From contig NZ_JACRVF010000004.1 of NCBI RefSeq assembly GCF_014306105.1, positions 430,389 to 494,388 on the forward strand: a stretch of 64,000 nucleotides of DNA, read 5' to 3'. This DNA comes from Pontibacter cellulosilyticus. Its GTDB lineage: Bacteria; Bacteroidota; Bacteroidia; Cytophagales; Hymenobacteraceae. Both the position numbers and the translations under genes were made by a program. Of the stretch, positions 32,981-42,285 are shown piece by piece. A model generated the notes under the pieces. The model was not told where the DNA came from and searched no databases. It saw only the letters and a program-made list of their open reading frames with translations. Within the stretch, counting starts at the first letter, position 1. Each line of letters starts with the position of its first letter.

Positions 32981-33391
32981 TTAATGTGTTGCTCTGTATT
33001 GATCCAGTTTGGCCTTTAATGCCTCCACATCTGGATGGTGGCCTTTGGCAACTTCAGCGGCGTCTAGCTCAATTAGCATATTCTGCATTTGCTTTAAATA
33101 AGCAGCCTTATCTTTTTTTAAACAGCCTTTCTGATGGTCGTGGCATGTCCCGTCGGCGTTCATCGGCTTAAACATACTGCCTTCGCCATATATCAGCCAC
33201 TGTGGATTCAGGTCTTTAAAGTTCTTCACGATTGCCACCAAGTCATCCAGCAGATAGTTTTGGCCGGAAATAATATTGGCAAGAGTGGTTTCGTCACTAC
33301 CGGTCATGGCTTTAAGTTGTTCCATTTCCAGCTCTTTAAGGTTTGTGTAGAACCTGAATCTTTTACCGATTTGTTGTAAGTCGATGGCCAT
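32981..33391 (-). CDS. XRE/CI-type helix-turn-helix protein
   Basis: A 136-residue protein from the ATG at 33391 (GTG at 33397 also in frame). Residues 1-66 look like a divergent XRE domain: QLKAMTGSDETTLANIISGQNY, and LNPQWLIYGEGSMF is the familiar ending seen in CI-like repressors. The C-terminal part is helical and Lys-rich, with DGTCHDHQKGCLKK containing two Cys and His residues, perhaps metal-binding. Single gene; target unknown. Confidence 0.75.
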   Translation of the reverse strand: MAIDLQQIGKRFRFYTNLKELEMEQLKAMTGSDETTLANIISGQNYLLDDLVAIVKNFKDLNPQWLIYGEGSMFKPMNADGTCHDHQKGCLKKDKAAYLKQMQNMLIELDAAEVAKGHHPDVEALKAKLDQYRATH

Positions 33392-33528
33392 AAGCACAGA
33401 TTTTTAGGTGAATGTAGACTAGCTATACGTTGATATAACAGAATCTATACAAAAAAAATCCCGCAAACTTTAAATGGCTGTAAATGCGACCTCTGTAATG
33501 GTGAACAATACCCCGCAAAAAGTCAAAC

Positions 33529-35313
33529 TTACTCCTGCTCTTCTGACTGCAGTTGGCGTTCGTACAGCACTTTATATAGTCCGTCCTGGTTAATCAACTC
33601 TTCGTGCGTACCATGTTGTATAATCTCTCCATCCTCCAGCACTAGAATCCTGTCTGCCAGCTTAACCGATGATACCCTGTGTGAGATGATAATAGAGGTA
33701 CGGTTGGCCATAATGCGGCGCAGGCTATTAAGTATGGCATTCTCTGTTTTGGTATCTACCGCCGAAAGCGAATCATCGAGTATAAGTATACTTGGCTCAC
33801 GCACCAGCGCACGGGCAATAGATACACGCTGCTTTTGCCCACCCGATAAGGTAATGCCTCGTTCGCCTAGTTTGGTCTCAAACTTCTCCGGAAAGCGCAT
33901 AATGTTCTCAAATACATCCGCATCTTTTGTAGACTGCACCATTTGCTCCTCGGTTATACTTGGCAGACCAAACCCGATGTTGTTGCTGATGGTATCGGAG
34001 AAAAGGAACACATCCTGCGGCACATAACCAATCTGGCTGCGAAGGCTTTTCAGGTTATAGTCACGCACATCAACTCCGTCAATTAAAATACGGCCATCTG
34101 TTACATCGTACATGCGTGGCAATAGGTTGGCAATCGTACTTTTGCCTGAGCCTGTATTGCCAATAATTGCCAGCGTTTCACCGTGCTTAATATCGAAGGA
34201 GACATTTTTCAGCGCTTGTATGTTCGTGTCAGGATAAACTAAGTTTACGTTCTCGAAGCGGATATCACCCATGATTTCTTTGCTCACGTTTTCACGGGAA
34301 ACAATATCGTTTTTGGTGTGCAGGAACTCGTTGATGCGTGCCTGCGAGGCAGCAGCGCGTTGCACCAGGCTGGCCGTCCAACCCAGCGAGGTAACCGGCC
34401 AGGTAAGCATATTCACATAAATAATAAACTCAGCAATATTACCAGTAGTTATACTTCCGTTGATCACCTCCTGTCCGCCAATGTAAACCGTAATGATCGT
34501 ACTCAGACCAACCAGGAACAATACCAACGGAAAGAACAGCGAGTTCACGAAGTTCAGCTCCAGCGATTTGTCTTTGTAGGTGTTACTGGAGGTAGTAAAG
34601 TTGTTGTGGGAATCATCCTCCCGCACAAAAGACTTAAGTACCCTGATTCCTGAAAACGCCTCCTGCACAAATGTATTTATACCCGAAAGGCTCTTTTGTA
34701 TCTCGTCAGACTTACGCTCTATGATGTTGTTTACATAGTAAATGCTGATGGCAAGTATAGGCAGCGGAATCAACGTATACATCGTCAGTTTCACGTTTAC
34801 CGAAAGCATGTATGGGATCACCATCAGGAAAAGTATAATCAGGTTAATGCCATACATTATGGCAGGGCCAATGTACATGCGCACACGGCTCACATCCTCG
34901 GAGATGCGCGCCATCAGATCGCCGGTGTTGTTGCGGCGGTAAAAGCTAAGCGGCAGGCTTTGGTAGTGCTCGTAGATCTCGTTCTTCAGGTCGTTCTCGA
35001 TCAGGCGGCTCATTACGATAATGGTCTGGCGCACAAAAAACAGGAAAACGCCCCGCAGCAGTGCCATCAAAAGTATAACTACACCATACACCAGAATGCT
35101 GCTGGCAAAAACATCATACACGTTTTCCTGCTGTGCAAAGCCCTCGTAGAGGCCGTGCAGGTTAATGCCTTCCTTTATCAGGTTAAAGGCATGGCGCACC
35201 ACCTGTGCCGGCAGAATCTGGAAAAAGTTAGAGATGATCGTAAACACAATGCCCCACAAGAGCCTGTATTTATACTTAAGAAGGTATTTATTTAGATAAC
35301 GTAATGATTTCAC
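33529..35313 (-). CDS. ABC exporter half-transporter (canonical LSGGQ, Walker B Asp)
   Basis: A 594-residue type IV ABC exporter: six membrane helices (about 15-320), Walker A GNTGSGKST (about 387), signature LSGGQKQRVSIARAL (about 488), Walker B ILILDDSLSAVD (about 513) in which Asp replaces the catalytic Glu, and H-loop ISHRVSS. That substitution marks one degenerate ATP site in heterodimeric exporters such as TM287/288 or BmrCD. The half-transporter at 28589 has an intact Glu but a variant LSVGQ, so the two complement each other, although they are 3 kb apart and on opposite strands. Confidence 0.92.
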   Translation of the reverse strand: MKSLRYLNKYLLKYKYRLLWGIVFTIISNFFQILPAQVVRHAFNLIKEGINLHGLYEGFAQQENVYDVFASSILVYGVVILLMALLRGVFLFFVRQTIIVMSRLIENDLKNEIYEHYQSLPLSFYRRNNTGDLMARISEDVSRVRMYIGPAIMYGINLIILFLMVIPYMLSVNVKLTMYTLIPLPILAISIYYVNNIIERKSDEIQKSLSGINTFVQEAFSGIRVLKSFVREDDSHNNFTTSSNTYKDKSLELNFVNSLFFPLVLFLVGLSTIITVYIGGQEVINGSITTGNIAEFIIYVNMLTWPVTSLGWTASLVQRAAASQARINEFLHTKNDIVSRENVSKEIMGDIRFENVNLVYPDTNIQALKNVSFDIKHGETLAIIGNTGSGKSTIANLLPRMYDVTDGRILIDGVDVRDYNLKSLRSQIGYVPQDVFLFSDTISNNIGFGLPSITEEQMVQSTKDADVFENIMRFPEKFETKLGERGITLSGGQKQRVSIARALVREPSILILDDSLSAVDTKTENAILNSLRRIMANRTSIIISHRVSSVKLADRILVLEDGEIIQHGTHEELINQDGLYKVLYERQLQSEEQE

Positions 35314-35362
35314 AGTTAATTAGTAAGCTCAAGGGCTTTTACGTAGACTTACAAAGTACAAA

Positions 35363-35392
35363 TTGAAATAATCAAAAAAAGAATTAATTTTG
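35363..35392 (+). promoter_or_regulatory. Promoter of the leucine dehydrogenase gene
   Basis: TTG (35363-35365), 19 bases, TAATTTTG (35385-35392): full Bacteroidota promoter match, with a leader of about 65 bases before the ATG at 35464. Confidence 0.7.
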
Positions 35393-35463
35393 CAGCGCGA
35401 AACGGGAAAGGGTAACCTGCCTCATTCACACAAAGATAGAATAACCCTTAATCAATTACATAA

Positions 35464-36561
35464 ATGGTCGAATTAAAAGAAGTAGAACTGAAAGACAAGT
35501 CAGTCTTCGGTCAGATTTCAGAATACAATCATGAGAAAGTTGTTTTCTGCCATGACCAGGAAACAGGCTTGAAAGCTATCATCGGTATCCACAACACGGT
35601 ACTTGGCCCAGCTTTGGGTGGTACGCGTATGTGGTCTTATGCTTCAGAGGCAGAGGCTTTAGACGATGTGTTGCGTCTTTCTAGAGGTATGACCTACAAG
35701 GCTGCAATCTCTGGTCTTAACTTAGGTGGCGGTAAAGCTGTAATCATTGGCGATGCCAAAAAAGATAAATCAGAGGCGCTGCTTCGCAGATTCGGCCGTT
35801 TTGTAAAGAACCTGAACGGTGCTTACATCACTGCTGAGGACGTGGGCATGACTACAAAAGACATGGAGTATATCCGTATGGAAACGGAGCACGTGTCTGG
35901 TTTGCCTGAGTCTATGGGTGGTAGCGGAGATCCTTCTCCTGTAACTGCTTACGGTACTTATATGGGTATGAAGGCTGCTGCTAAAAAAGCTTTCGGTTCT
36001 GACTCTTTAGAAGGTAAGAAGATCTCTGTACAGGGTGTTGGCCACGTAGGTGGTTACCTGGTAGAGCTTTTAGCAAAAGAAAACGCGCAGATCTTTATCA
36101 CAGACATCTACGAAGACCGTCTGCAGGAAGTATCTAGCAAGTATGGCGCTAAAGTGGTAAGCATGGACGAGATATATGATCTTGACGTGGATATCTACTC
36201 TCCGTGTGCGCTTGGCGGTACGATCAACGACAATACATTAGACAGACTGAAGTGCCAGGTAATCGCAGGCTGCGCTAACAACCAGCTGCGCGACGAGAAA
36301 ATACATGGCCCAGCTCTTGTTGAGAGAGGCATCGTTTACGCTCCTGACTTCCTGATCAACGCTGGTGGTTTGATCAACGTTTACTCTGAGCTGATCGGGT
36401 ACAACCGTGAGAGCGCTTATGCACAAACTGAGCGTATTTATGGTTATACGTTGGATATCTTTGATCTTGCAGAAAGAGAAGGCATCCACAACCAGGCTGC
36501 TGCTATGAAGATGGCTGAGAAGCGCATCCAGAGCATCGGTAAAATCCGCTCTACTTACTAA
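35464..36561 (+). CDS. Leucine (Glu/Leu/Phe/Val-type) dehydrogenase
   Basis: A 365-residue NAD-dependent amino acid dehydrogenase, normal for leucine dehydrogenases. It deaminates branched-chain amino acids to 2-oxo acids. GPALGGTRMW near residue 49 and GLNLGGGKAVI with Lys91 (Lys79 nearby) form the catalytic pocket; VQGVGHVGGYLVELL is the NAD-binding glycine motif; CALGGTINDNTL and FLINAGGLINV are typical of the leucine/phenylalanine branch. Codon use is strongly biased, implying high expression. Own promoter and terminator. A separate glutamate dehydrogenase lies at 46349. Confidence 0.93.
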   Translation: MVELKEVELKDKSVFGQISEYNHEKVVFCHDQETGLKAIIGIHNTVLGPALGGTRMWSYASEAEALDDVLRLSRGMTYKAAISGLNLGGGKAVIIGDAKKDKSEALLRRFGRFVKNLNGAYITAEDVGMTTKDMEYIRMETEHVSGLPESMGGSGDPSPVTAYGTYMGMKAAAKKAFGSDSLEGKKISVQGVGHVGGYLVELLAKENAQIFITDIYEDRLQEVSSKYGAKVVSMDEIYDLDVDIYSPCALGGTINDNTLDRLKCQVIAGCANNQLRDEKIHGPALVERGIVYAPDFLINAGGLINVYSELIGYNRESAYAQTERIYGYTLDIFDLAEREGIHNQAAAMKMAEKRIQSIGKIRSTY

Positions 36562-36590
36562 GTATAAATACACGAAGAATACTGTTAAAA

Positions 36591-36622
36591 CAAAAGTGCT
36601 GCATTAACCTGTGGCACTTTTG
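36591..36622 (+). terminator. Leucine dehydrogenase terminator
   Basis: CAAAAGTGC (36591-36599) and GCACTTTTG (36614-36622) form a 9-bp stem with a 14-base loop, followed by CTTTACAC. Confidence 0.65.
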
Positions 36623-36781
36623 CTTTACACAGCTACAGATTAAAAGGAACTATAAGCAGATGGCTTTGCATTTAAGCTTATAGTATAAAGTAAAGCTTTG
36701 CTGCATTGCAAAGTATAAGGCGCCAGCTGGTGCCGATCAAGTAAAACAACAACAACCAAATACGCTCTTTAAAATAAGAAT

Positions 36782-37954
36782 ATGCTCAACCGCAGAACAC
36801 TACGAATCAAGGCGATGCAAGCCATTTATGCCTATCAGCAGGCCGAAGGTTCAGATTATCTGCTGGCGCTGGACCAGATAAGCGAGGAGTTTGCTCCGGA
36901 CCTGAACTCGATGGAGGTACAGGACAAGAAGTTACTGGAAGGCAAAAAGCAGATCGCGCAGCTCCTGTTCAAGGAGTGGTACGAGACGCGCCAGTTCGAG
37001 ACCGAGGAATCAGACAGAGAGATAACAGACGCGGTAAACAGAGCCATTGCTTACTACAACAACCTCACAAAGAAAGACTACAAGTACTACGGCAACCAAA
37101 TGCTAAGTGCAGTAGAGCGTATTTACGACCATTACATTGGCACACTCCAAATACTGGAAATCATCAACAGCCTGATTGAGGAAGAAGAGGAGAAGAAGGC
37201 CAACCGTTTTACAGCTGCCACTGGCCCGGATACAAAACGCTTCCTGAACAACCGCGTGGTACAGCGTCTGCTACAGAACGAGTCATACAGGCAAGCCATC
37301 ATCCGCCGAAACATTAGCTGGGGCTCCGATATAAGCGAGATACGTGCTGTTTACAAGAATGTGCTAAAGCAGGATGAAGCCTTTTTAGCATACCTGGCAT
37401 TGCCTGCTCCAACCCTGGAAGAGGACTCAGAGATAGTGAAACATATTTTCAAAAACATTATCTTTAAAGAAAAAAACTTACAATCTTTGTTTGAAGAGCA
37501 GGATCTGAACTGGGTAGAAAATAAAGCCATTGTAAAGAGCCTGGTAAACAAAACCGTTAAGATTTTTAGCGAAGAGTCTGAAGAAGGTTTCGGCCTTTTA
37601 GATCTGTCTGCCAACTGGGAAGACGATAGAGCGTTTTTCGAGGAGCTATACTTCCAAACCATTCAGGACGATGAGAAGTATGAGGCGATGATAGCGGCAA
37701 GCGTTAAAAACTGGGACGTAGAGCGTGTGGCCCTGCTCGATAAGATCATACTTAAGATGGCACTCTGCGAAATGCACATCTTCCGAAGCATTCCGGTTAA
37801 AGTTACCATCAACGAGTACATCGAAATCTCTAAGCTCTACAGTACGCCAAAAAGCAAGCAGTTTGTTAACGGGGTGCTGGATAAGATGGCGCAGGAGCTT
37901 GCCACAAAAGGCGAAATCCGCAAGTCGGGTCGCGGCTTAATAGATAACAAGTAA
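36782..37954 (+). CDS. nusB: Transcription antitermination factor NusB (long form)
   Basis: A 390-residue protein, whereas E. coli NusB has about 140. The start MLNRRTLRIKAMQAIYAYQQAEG and the C-terminal block (WDVERVALLDKIILKMALCEM, PVKVTINEYIEISKLYSTPKSKQFVNGVLDKMA) are NusB; the 230 residues between are extra helical sequence. This long form is usual in Bacteroidota. NusB acts with NusE in rRNA antitermination. It heads a gene cluster with ytxH, isocitrate dehydrogenase, DUF1573, yajC, ybbR and coaE on the same strand. Confidence 0.92.
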   Translation: MLNRRTLRIKAMQAIYAYQQAEGSDYLLALDQISEEFAPDLNSMEVQDKKLLEGKKQIAQLLFKEWYETRQFETEESDREITDAVNRAIAYYNNLTKKDYKYYGNQMLSAVERIYDHYIGTLQILEIINSLIEEEEEKKANRFTAATGPDTKRFLNNRVVQRLLQNESYRQAIIRRNISWGSDISEIRAVYKNVLKQDEAFLAYLALPAPTLEEDSEIVKHIFKNIIFKEKNLQSLFEEQDLNWVENKAIVKSLVNKTVKIFSEESEEGFGLLDLSANWEDDRAFFEELYFQTIQDDEKYEAMIAASVKNWDVERVALLDKIILKMALCEMHIFRSIPVKVTINEYIEISKLYSTPKSKQFVNGVLDKMAQELATKGEIRKSGRGLIDNK

Positions 37955-38038
37955 GCAGCAGCATTTGAGTTAGCTGGCAAACAGGAATCGCCGTAAAAGG
38001 AAAAAATTTGTACTCGTTTATATAAGAACATAAAAACT

Positions 38039-38344
38039 ATGGGTAAGAAAACAAGCAACTTACTAGTCTTTGTGTCTGGCGCTGCTGTTGGTGCTGCCGC
38101 CGGCATTTTATTTGCACCCGAAAAAGGTAGAGAAACGCGTAGCTGGCTAAGCTACCGCCTGGAAAGATACCGCGACACATTATCTGATTTGCTGGAGCAG
38201 CTGATGGCGAAAGAAGACAACCTGCCAACTACTGCAAAGTCTGAGGGGCAGCGCGTGATACAAGATGCCAAGAACAAAGCCGAGAAACTACTGGGCGATG
38301 TAGACTCATTAATAAACGAAATCAATAGCCGGAAAGAAATATAA
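38039..38344 (+). CDS. YtxH domain protein
   Basis: A 101-residue protein. The N-terminal KKTSNLLVFVSGAAVGAAAGILFAPEKGRETR is the YtxH signature: a Gly/Ala-rich membrane segment followed by FAPxxGxxxR. The remainder is an amphipathic helix. Members are general-stress membrane proteins of unclear function. It ends 2 bases before the isocitrate dehydrogenase start, so the two are co-transcribed. Confidence 0.85.
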   Translation: MGKKTSNLLVFVSGAAVGAAAGILFAPEKGRETRSWLSYRLERYRDTLSDLLEQLMAKEDNLPTTAKSEGQRVIQDAKNKAEKLLGDVDSLINEINSRKEI

Positions 38345-38346
38345 GC

Positions 38347-39345
38347 ATGAGACAAGTAACCCTTATTCCTGGAGACGGGATAGGACCTGAGATCACAGAA
38401 GCTGTAAAAGCTATTTTTAAAGCTGCCAACGTGCCTGTACAGTGGGAAGAGGAAAACGCAGGGCAGACAACTTTTGATTCTATGGGTGAGCTGATACCAG
38501 CTACACTGATAAACTCTCTTAACAAGAACTGCGTTGCTTTAAAAGGCCCGATCACTACACCAGTAGGCAAAGGCTTTAAAAGTATAAATGTGCAGCTGCG
38601 CCAGATGTTTGACTTATACTCAAACGTGAGACCGGCTAAAACTACAAAAGGAATTAAAACCCGCTTCGAGAATGTTAACTCTGTGCTGTTCCGCGAGAAC
38701 ACCGAAGGGTTATACTCTGGGCTGGAAATGTTTGATGAGCGCCTGCAGATCTCTGATTCTGTGGCCCGCTTAACACGCGTTGGCTGCCGTAAAATTATAC
38801 GTGCCGCTTTCGAGTACGCCAACAAACACCAGTGCAAAAAGGTAACAGCCGTGCACAAGGCAAACATCCTGAAGAGTGCAGGCGCTTTGTTTTTAGATGA
38901 GTTTACAACCATCGCAAAAGACTATCCGCACATTCAGGCTGATGACAAGATCATTGACAACATGTGCATGCAGCTGGTGGCCAAGCCAGAGCAGTTTGAT
39001 GTGATTGTTACTACAAACCTGTTCGGTGATATCCTGTCTGACCTTTGCGCTGGCCTGGTAGGTGGCCTGGGTGTAGTGGCAGGTGCCAACATTGGCGATG
39101 AAATGGCAATTTTTGAGGCCGTTCATGGTTCTGCTCCGGATATCGCTGGCAAAGGTATAGCTAACCCTACAGCCTTGCTTCGTTCTGCAATCATGATGCT
39201 GCACCACCTCGATTTAAAGGATGAGGGTAATCGCATTGAGGCAGCACTGGAGGCCACGCTTGCAAATCCGCAGGAGTGCACAGGCGACCTTGGCGGTAGT
39301 GCCAGCACCATGCAATTTGCGCAAAACATCATTTCAAAATTATAA
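38347..39345 (+). CDS. Isocitrate/isopropylmalate family dehydrogenase (NAD-isocitrate dehydrogenase type)
   Basis: A 332-residue protein starting [16 protein letters not shown], the short NAD-dependent isocitrate dehydrogenase form. Substrate and metal signatures include [38 protein letters not shown] and [22 protein letters not shown] with the metal-binding Asp residues, and [19 protein letters not shown]. The serine-containing SINVQLR-type loop and the absence of leu genes favour isocitrate over isopropylmalate. It would feed the TCA cycle. Confidence 0.9.
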   Translation: MRQVTLIPGDGIGPEITEAVKAIFKAANVPVQWEEENAGQTTFDSMGELIPATLINSLNKNCVALKGPITTPVGKGFKSINVQLRQMFDLYSNVRPAKTTKGIKTRFENVNSVLFRENTEGLYSGLEMFDERLQISDSVARLTRVGCRKIIRAAFEYANKHQCKKVTAVHKANILKSAGALFLDEFTTIAKDYPHIQADDKIIDNMCMQLVAKPEQFDVIVTTNLFGDILSDLCAGLVGGLGVVAGANIGDEMAIFEAVHGSAPDIAGKGIANPTALLRSAIMMLHHLDLKDEGNRIEAALEATLANPQECTGDLGGSASTMQFAQNIISKL

Positions 39346-39364
39346 ACCCAAACCCATTTTTGAT

Positions 39365-39910
39365 ATGAAAAAGAATCTGATTTTAGCAGCTAGCTTCGCT
39401 GTGGCTATCTTCGCCACCAGCTGCGACAATAACGCCGGAAGCGACAACGTAACTGAAACTGAAGCTACAGCTACAGAAGCAACTGCAACTGAACCAGTTG
39501 TAGAAAACCCAAATGTGGCAGGAGCTGAGGAAGCGGTAGCGCCAGAAAACGCACCGGTTATCTCTTTCGCCGAGACTTCTTACGATTTCGGTACTGTAAA
39601 GCAGGGCGAAGTAGTAGAGCATACTTTCAAGTTCACAAACACAGGTAAGTCTCCGCTTATCATCGAGAGTGCAACAGCAACGTGTGGCTGTACTGTGCCA
39701 GAGTCACCGAAAGAGCCAATTGCTCCAGGCGAGACCGGCGAAATCAAAGTTAACTTTAACAGTACTGGCAAAGCAGGTCAGCAGTCACCGGTGGTAACTG
39801 TTCGTGCCAACACAGTGCCTAACATCACACAGGTAACACTAAAAGGCACTGTGGAGCCTGCTAGTACTATACCAACTGCAGGTGCCGATGGACCTGTAAA
39901 GAGAAACTAA
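39365..39910 (+). CDS. DUF1573 lipoprotein
   Basis: A 181-residue protein from the ATG at 39365 (MKKNLILAASFAVAIFATSC, lipobox). A long Glu/Thr/Ala-rich low-complexity linker (about 25-70) leads to a DUF1573 domain: ISFAETSYDFGTVKQGEVVEHTFKF, followed by ATCGCTVPESPKEPIAPGETGEI. It is an Ig-like envelope domain widespread in this phylum; function unknown. The nusB-DUF1573-yajC-ybbR-coaE order is typical. An earlier in-frame start at 39221 overlaps the preceding gene and is rejected. Confidence 0.9.
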   Translation: MKKNLILAASFAVAIFATSCDNNAGSDNVTETEATATEATATEPVVENPNVAGAEEAVAPENAPVISFAETSYDFGTVKQGEVVEHTFKFTNTGKSPLIIESATATCGCTVPESPKEPIAPGETGEIKVNFNSTGKAGQQSPVVTVRANTVPNITQVTLKGTVEPASTIPTAGADGPVKRN

Positions 39911-39941
39911 GCTTTAAGAGCTGATAAGAGAATACACAAAC

Positions 39942-40250
39942 ATGCAAACCATCTTACTACAAGCCGCACCAGACGGAGGCATGCTGCCTCAATTACTGAT
40001 GTTCGGCGCCATTATACTTGTTTTCTATTTCTTCATGATCAGGCCACAGCAGAAAAAAATGCGTGACCAGAAGAAATTCCGTGAAGAGCTAACCAAAGGC
40101 ATGAACGTCATCACCATTGGTGGCATGCATGGAAGGTTAGTTGGAATAGAAGATGATATTGTTGTGATTGAAGTTGATAAAGGTATCAGACTAACGTTTG
40201 ACAAAACATCAATTTCGATGGAGGCAACTGCCCGAGCTCAAAAAGTTTAG
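39942..40250 (+). CDS. yajC: Preprotein translocase subunit YajC
   Basis: A 102-residue protein with one membrane helix (about 14-34, LLMFGAIILVFYFFMIRPQQKKMRD) and a cytoplasmic domain with GMNVITIGGMHGRLVGIEDDIVVIEV. This is the canonical YajC pattern, an accessory of SecDF-YajC. It is 31 bases after the DUF1573 gene and 5 bases before the YbbR-like gene. Confidence 0.95.
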   Translation: MQTILLQAAPDGGMLPQLLMFGAIILVFYFFMIRPQQKKMRDQKKFREELTKGMNVITIGGMHGRLVGIEDDIVVIEVDKGIRLTFDKTSISMEATARAQKV

Positions 40251-40255
40251 AAGCA

Positions 40256-41233
40256 TTGCCATTTGGGACAATAAAAAATATAGTTAACTGGTTTGCGAAG
40301 CCATTCAGGCCACAAACAAAGCAATACTGGAGAGTAGTATTGCTTTGCTTTGTGGCGGCTTCTACCTTTTGGCTACTTAATGCCTTAAACAAAAGCTACT
40401 CTACCCAAACCACTTATCCTGTTAAGTTTGTTTACGACGAGAATGAACTCGTGCCGGTAAAGCCCTTGCCAGAGGAGGTTACCATAAACGTTACCGGGAA
40501 AGGCTGGAAATTGCTACGCAAATCGCTGCGCGTGGAGGTACAACCAGCTGAAATATTTATCCGCAACCTGCCCCGAAACAATTACCTGCTCGGGCCGGCA
40601 TTGCGCCCTGCTTTAGTAAATGCGCTGGATGGCATGGAACTTAACTTTGTAGTGACGGATACGCTATACTTTAACTTTAATCAGAAAGTATCACGTACTG
40701 TTGCGGTTAAGTTAGACCCATCTCAGAAAGTAACCGGAGATCGCTTCGCAGTGGTTGGACCTGTTATCATGCAACCTGACTCAGTTACCTTTACAGGGCC
40801 ATCTTCTATGGTAGAAAGCCTGCCAAACCCCTTATTGGTACGTCTGCCAGAAGGCCAGCAGCTAACAGAGGCTACCAAGCTTAAGGTGCCAATCAACTAC
40901 GACAACAAAGCGCTGGTAAAGGCAGATGCAAGCTCTGCGGAAGTGACACTGAATGTAAGAGGACTGGTACAGGAGGAGCGTCAGATTGTTCCGGAGATTG
41001 TAAATGCACCGGCAGGCAAAGAGATTACTCTACGGCCACCTTATGTGCTGGTACGCTACCAACTGCTCGAAGACTCTGCTGTTTACATCAACCGTGATAA
41101 TTTTAAGGCTATACTTAACTACAAGCGCTACTCCCGCCGCGACTCAACGCTTATTCCTGAACTTGTGCAGAAGCCAACTGGTGTGCGTAATGTAACGCTG
41201 TGGCCGGAGCGCGTTAAAGCTGTTGTCGAATAA
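40256..41233 (+). CDS. YbbR/CdaR-like domain protein
   Basis: A 325-residue protein with one N-terminal membrane anchor (about 25-45) and repeated YbbR domains outside: TYPVKFVYDENELVPVKPLPEEVTINVTGKG (split in two halves by a GW pair) and VVGPVIMQPDSVTFTGPSSMVESL. YbbR/CdaR proteins regulate the diadenylate cyclase CdaA in Firmicutes; no cdaA is next to it here. Start is TTG 40256, five bases after the yajC stop; no ATG is available before the membrane segment. Confidence 0.82.
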   Translation: MPFGTIKNIVNWFAKPFRPQTKQYWRVVLLCFVAASTFWLLNALNKSYSTQTTYPVKFVYDENELVPVKPLPEEVTINVTGKGWKLLRKSLRVEVQPAEIFIRNLPRNNYLLGPALRPALVNALDGMELNFVVTDTLYFNFNQKVSRTVAVKLDPSQKVTGDRFAVVGPVIMQPDSVTFTGPSSMVESLPNPLLVRLPEGQQLTEATKLKVPINYDNKALVKADASSAEVTLNVRGLVQEERQIVPEIVNAPAGKEITLRPPYVLVRYQLLEDSAVYINRDNFKAILNYKRYSRRDSTLIPELVQKPTGVRNVTLWPERVKAVVE

Positions 41234-41239
41234 CCTCCA

Positions 41240-41842
41240 ATGTTAAAAGTAGGCATTACCGGTGGCATAGGCGTGGGCAAAACGGTTGTAGCGCGCATGT
41301 TCAGTCTGCTGGGGATACCAGTTTACGACTCTGATGGGCGGGCAAAGTGGGTAATGCAGCACGACCAGGCGCTTAAGTCTGAACTGACGGGTGCTTTCGG
41401 GCCCAAAGCCTTCACAGAAAAAGGAGATCTTGACCGCGCATACATCGCCTCAATTGTTTTTAATAACCCGGAGCGCCTGCAGCAATTAAACAGCCTGGTG
41501 CACCCGCACGTGCGCAACGACTTTGCCGCCTGGGTTGCCCAGCACACAGACAAGCCCTACATTATAAAAGAAGCTGCCCTGATGTACGAGTCGGAAGCCT
41601 GGAAGCAGATCGATAAGATGATTACGGTGTACGCGCCCACCGATGTTCGGATAAAGCGCCTGCTGCTGCGGGATACACACCGTACAGAAGCCGACATAAA
41701 AGCCATCATAGGCAAACAGCTCAGCGAAGAGGAGAAAATGGCCCGTGCTGATTACGTTATTACCAACAATGATCAGGAGATGATCATACCCCAGGTGCTT
41801 GCGCTGCATGAGCAGCTTCTTAAACTAGCCCCGGCTTACTAA
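41240..41842 (+). CDS. coaE: Dephospho-CoA kinase
   Basis: A 200-residue P-loop kinase performing the last step of CoA synthesis. GGIGVGKT at residues 8-15 is the Walker A motif, IPVYDSDGRAKWVMQ carries the substrate-binding Asp, NSLVHPHV and KEAALMYESEAW are conserved, and the ADYVITNNDQ end is typical. It is the last gene of the nusB cluster. The window also carries panC and panD of the same pathway. Confidence 0.96.
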   Translation: MLKVGITGGIGVGKTVVARMFSLLGIPVYDSDGRAKWVMQHDQALKSELTGAFGPKAFTEKGDLDRAYIASIVFNNPERLQQLNSLVHPHVRNDFAAWVAQHTDKPYIIKEAALMYESEAWKQIDKMITVYAPTDVRIKRLLLRDTHRTEADIKAIIGKQLSEEEKMARADYVITNNDQEMIIPQVLALHEQLLKLAPAY

Positions 41843-41993
41843 ATCCAATAAATTTACAGGAGTGCTTGTGTTGCAGCCAAAGTGGTGGCAGGCTATACTT
41901 TTGCCCTTATGCAGGCGTTTGTAAAGTATAGGCTGGCGAAGTATAAAACTTTTGGCAGTTGGAAAGAAGCAGACAGAAAAGTATAGACATAAA

Positions 41994-42021
41994 AAAAGGA
42001 CAACTTTTAAGTTGTCCTTTT
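41994..42021 (-). terminator. tRNA-Val terminator
   Basis: A 28-base perfect inverted repeat (AAAAGGACAACTT, TT, AAGTTGTCCTTTT) directly after the tRNA 3' end. On the minus strand it is followed by more Ts. Confidence 0.85.
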
Positions 42022-42022
42022 G

Positions 42023-42097
42023 TGGGGCGTACTGGATTCGAACCAGTGACCCCCTGCTTGTAAGGCAGGTGCTCTGAACCAGCTGAGCTAACACCCC
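42023..42097 (-). tRNA. tRNA-Val (TAC)
   Basis: The minus strand folds with acceptor GGGGTGT / ACGCCCC, D-arm TAGCTCAGCTGGTTCAGAGC, anticodon stem CCTGC/GCAGG with TAC in the loop CTTACAA, and T-arm CTGGTTCGAATCCAG. The discriminator is A and CCA is not encoded (ACA follows), unlike the tRNA-Phe at 14722. Confidence 0.96.
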
Positions 42098-42285
42098 AAT
42101 TTTTTCTTTTCGAGACCTATTGTCGTCGTTTGATGATGCAAATATGGGGGTTATTTTTGATACTGCAAAACATTTGAAAAAAAATTGTCAAAAATTTTTT
42201 TCAGGCCCCAGCCTCTATTGTACGCGTGTTATTAGTAGCGTACCTTTAAGTTTTGTAAGGTGCTATAAATCTGAGCTTTTACCTG

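Noticed and set aside
34696-35295. 199-codon plus-strand frame
   Set aside because: It is antisense to the membrane domain of the ABC exporter gene at 33529-35313; His/Gln/Tyr-rich shadow composition.
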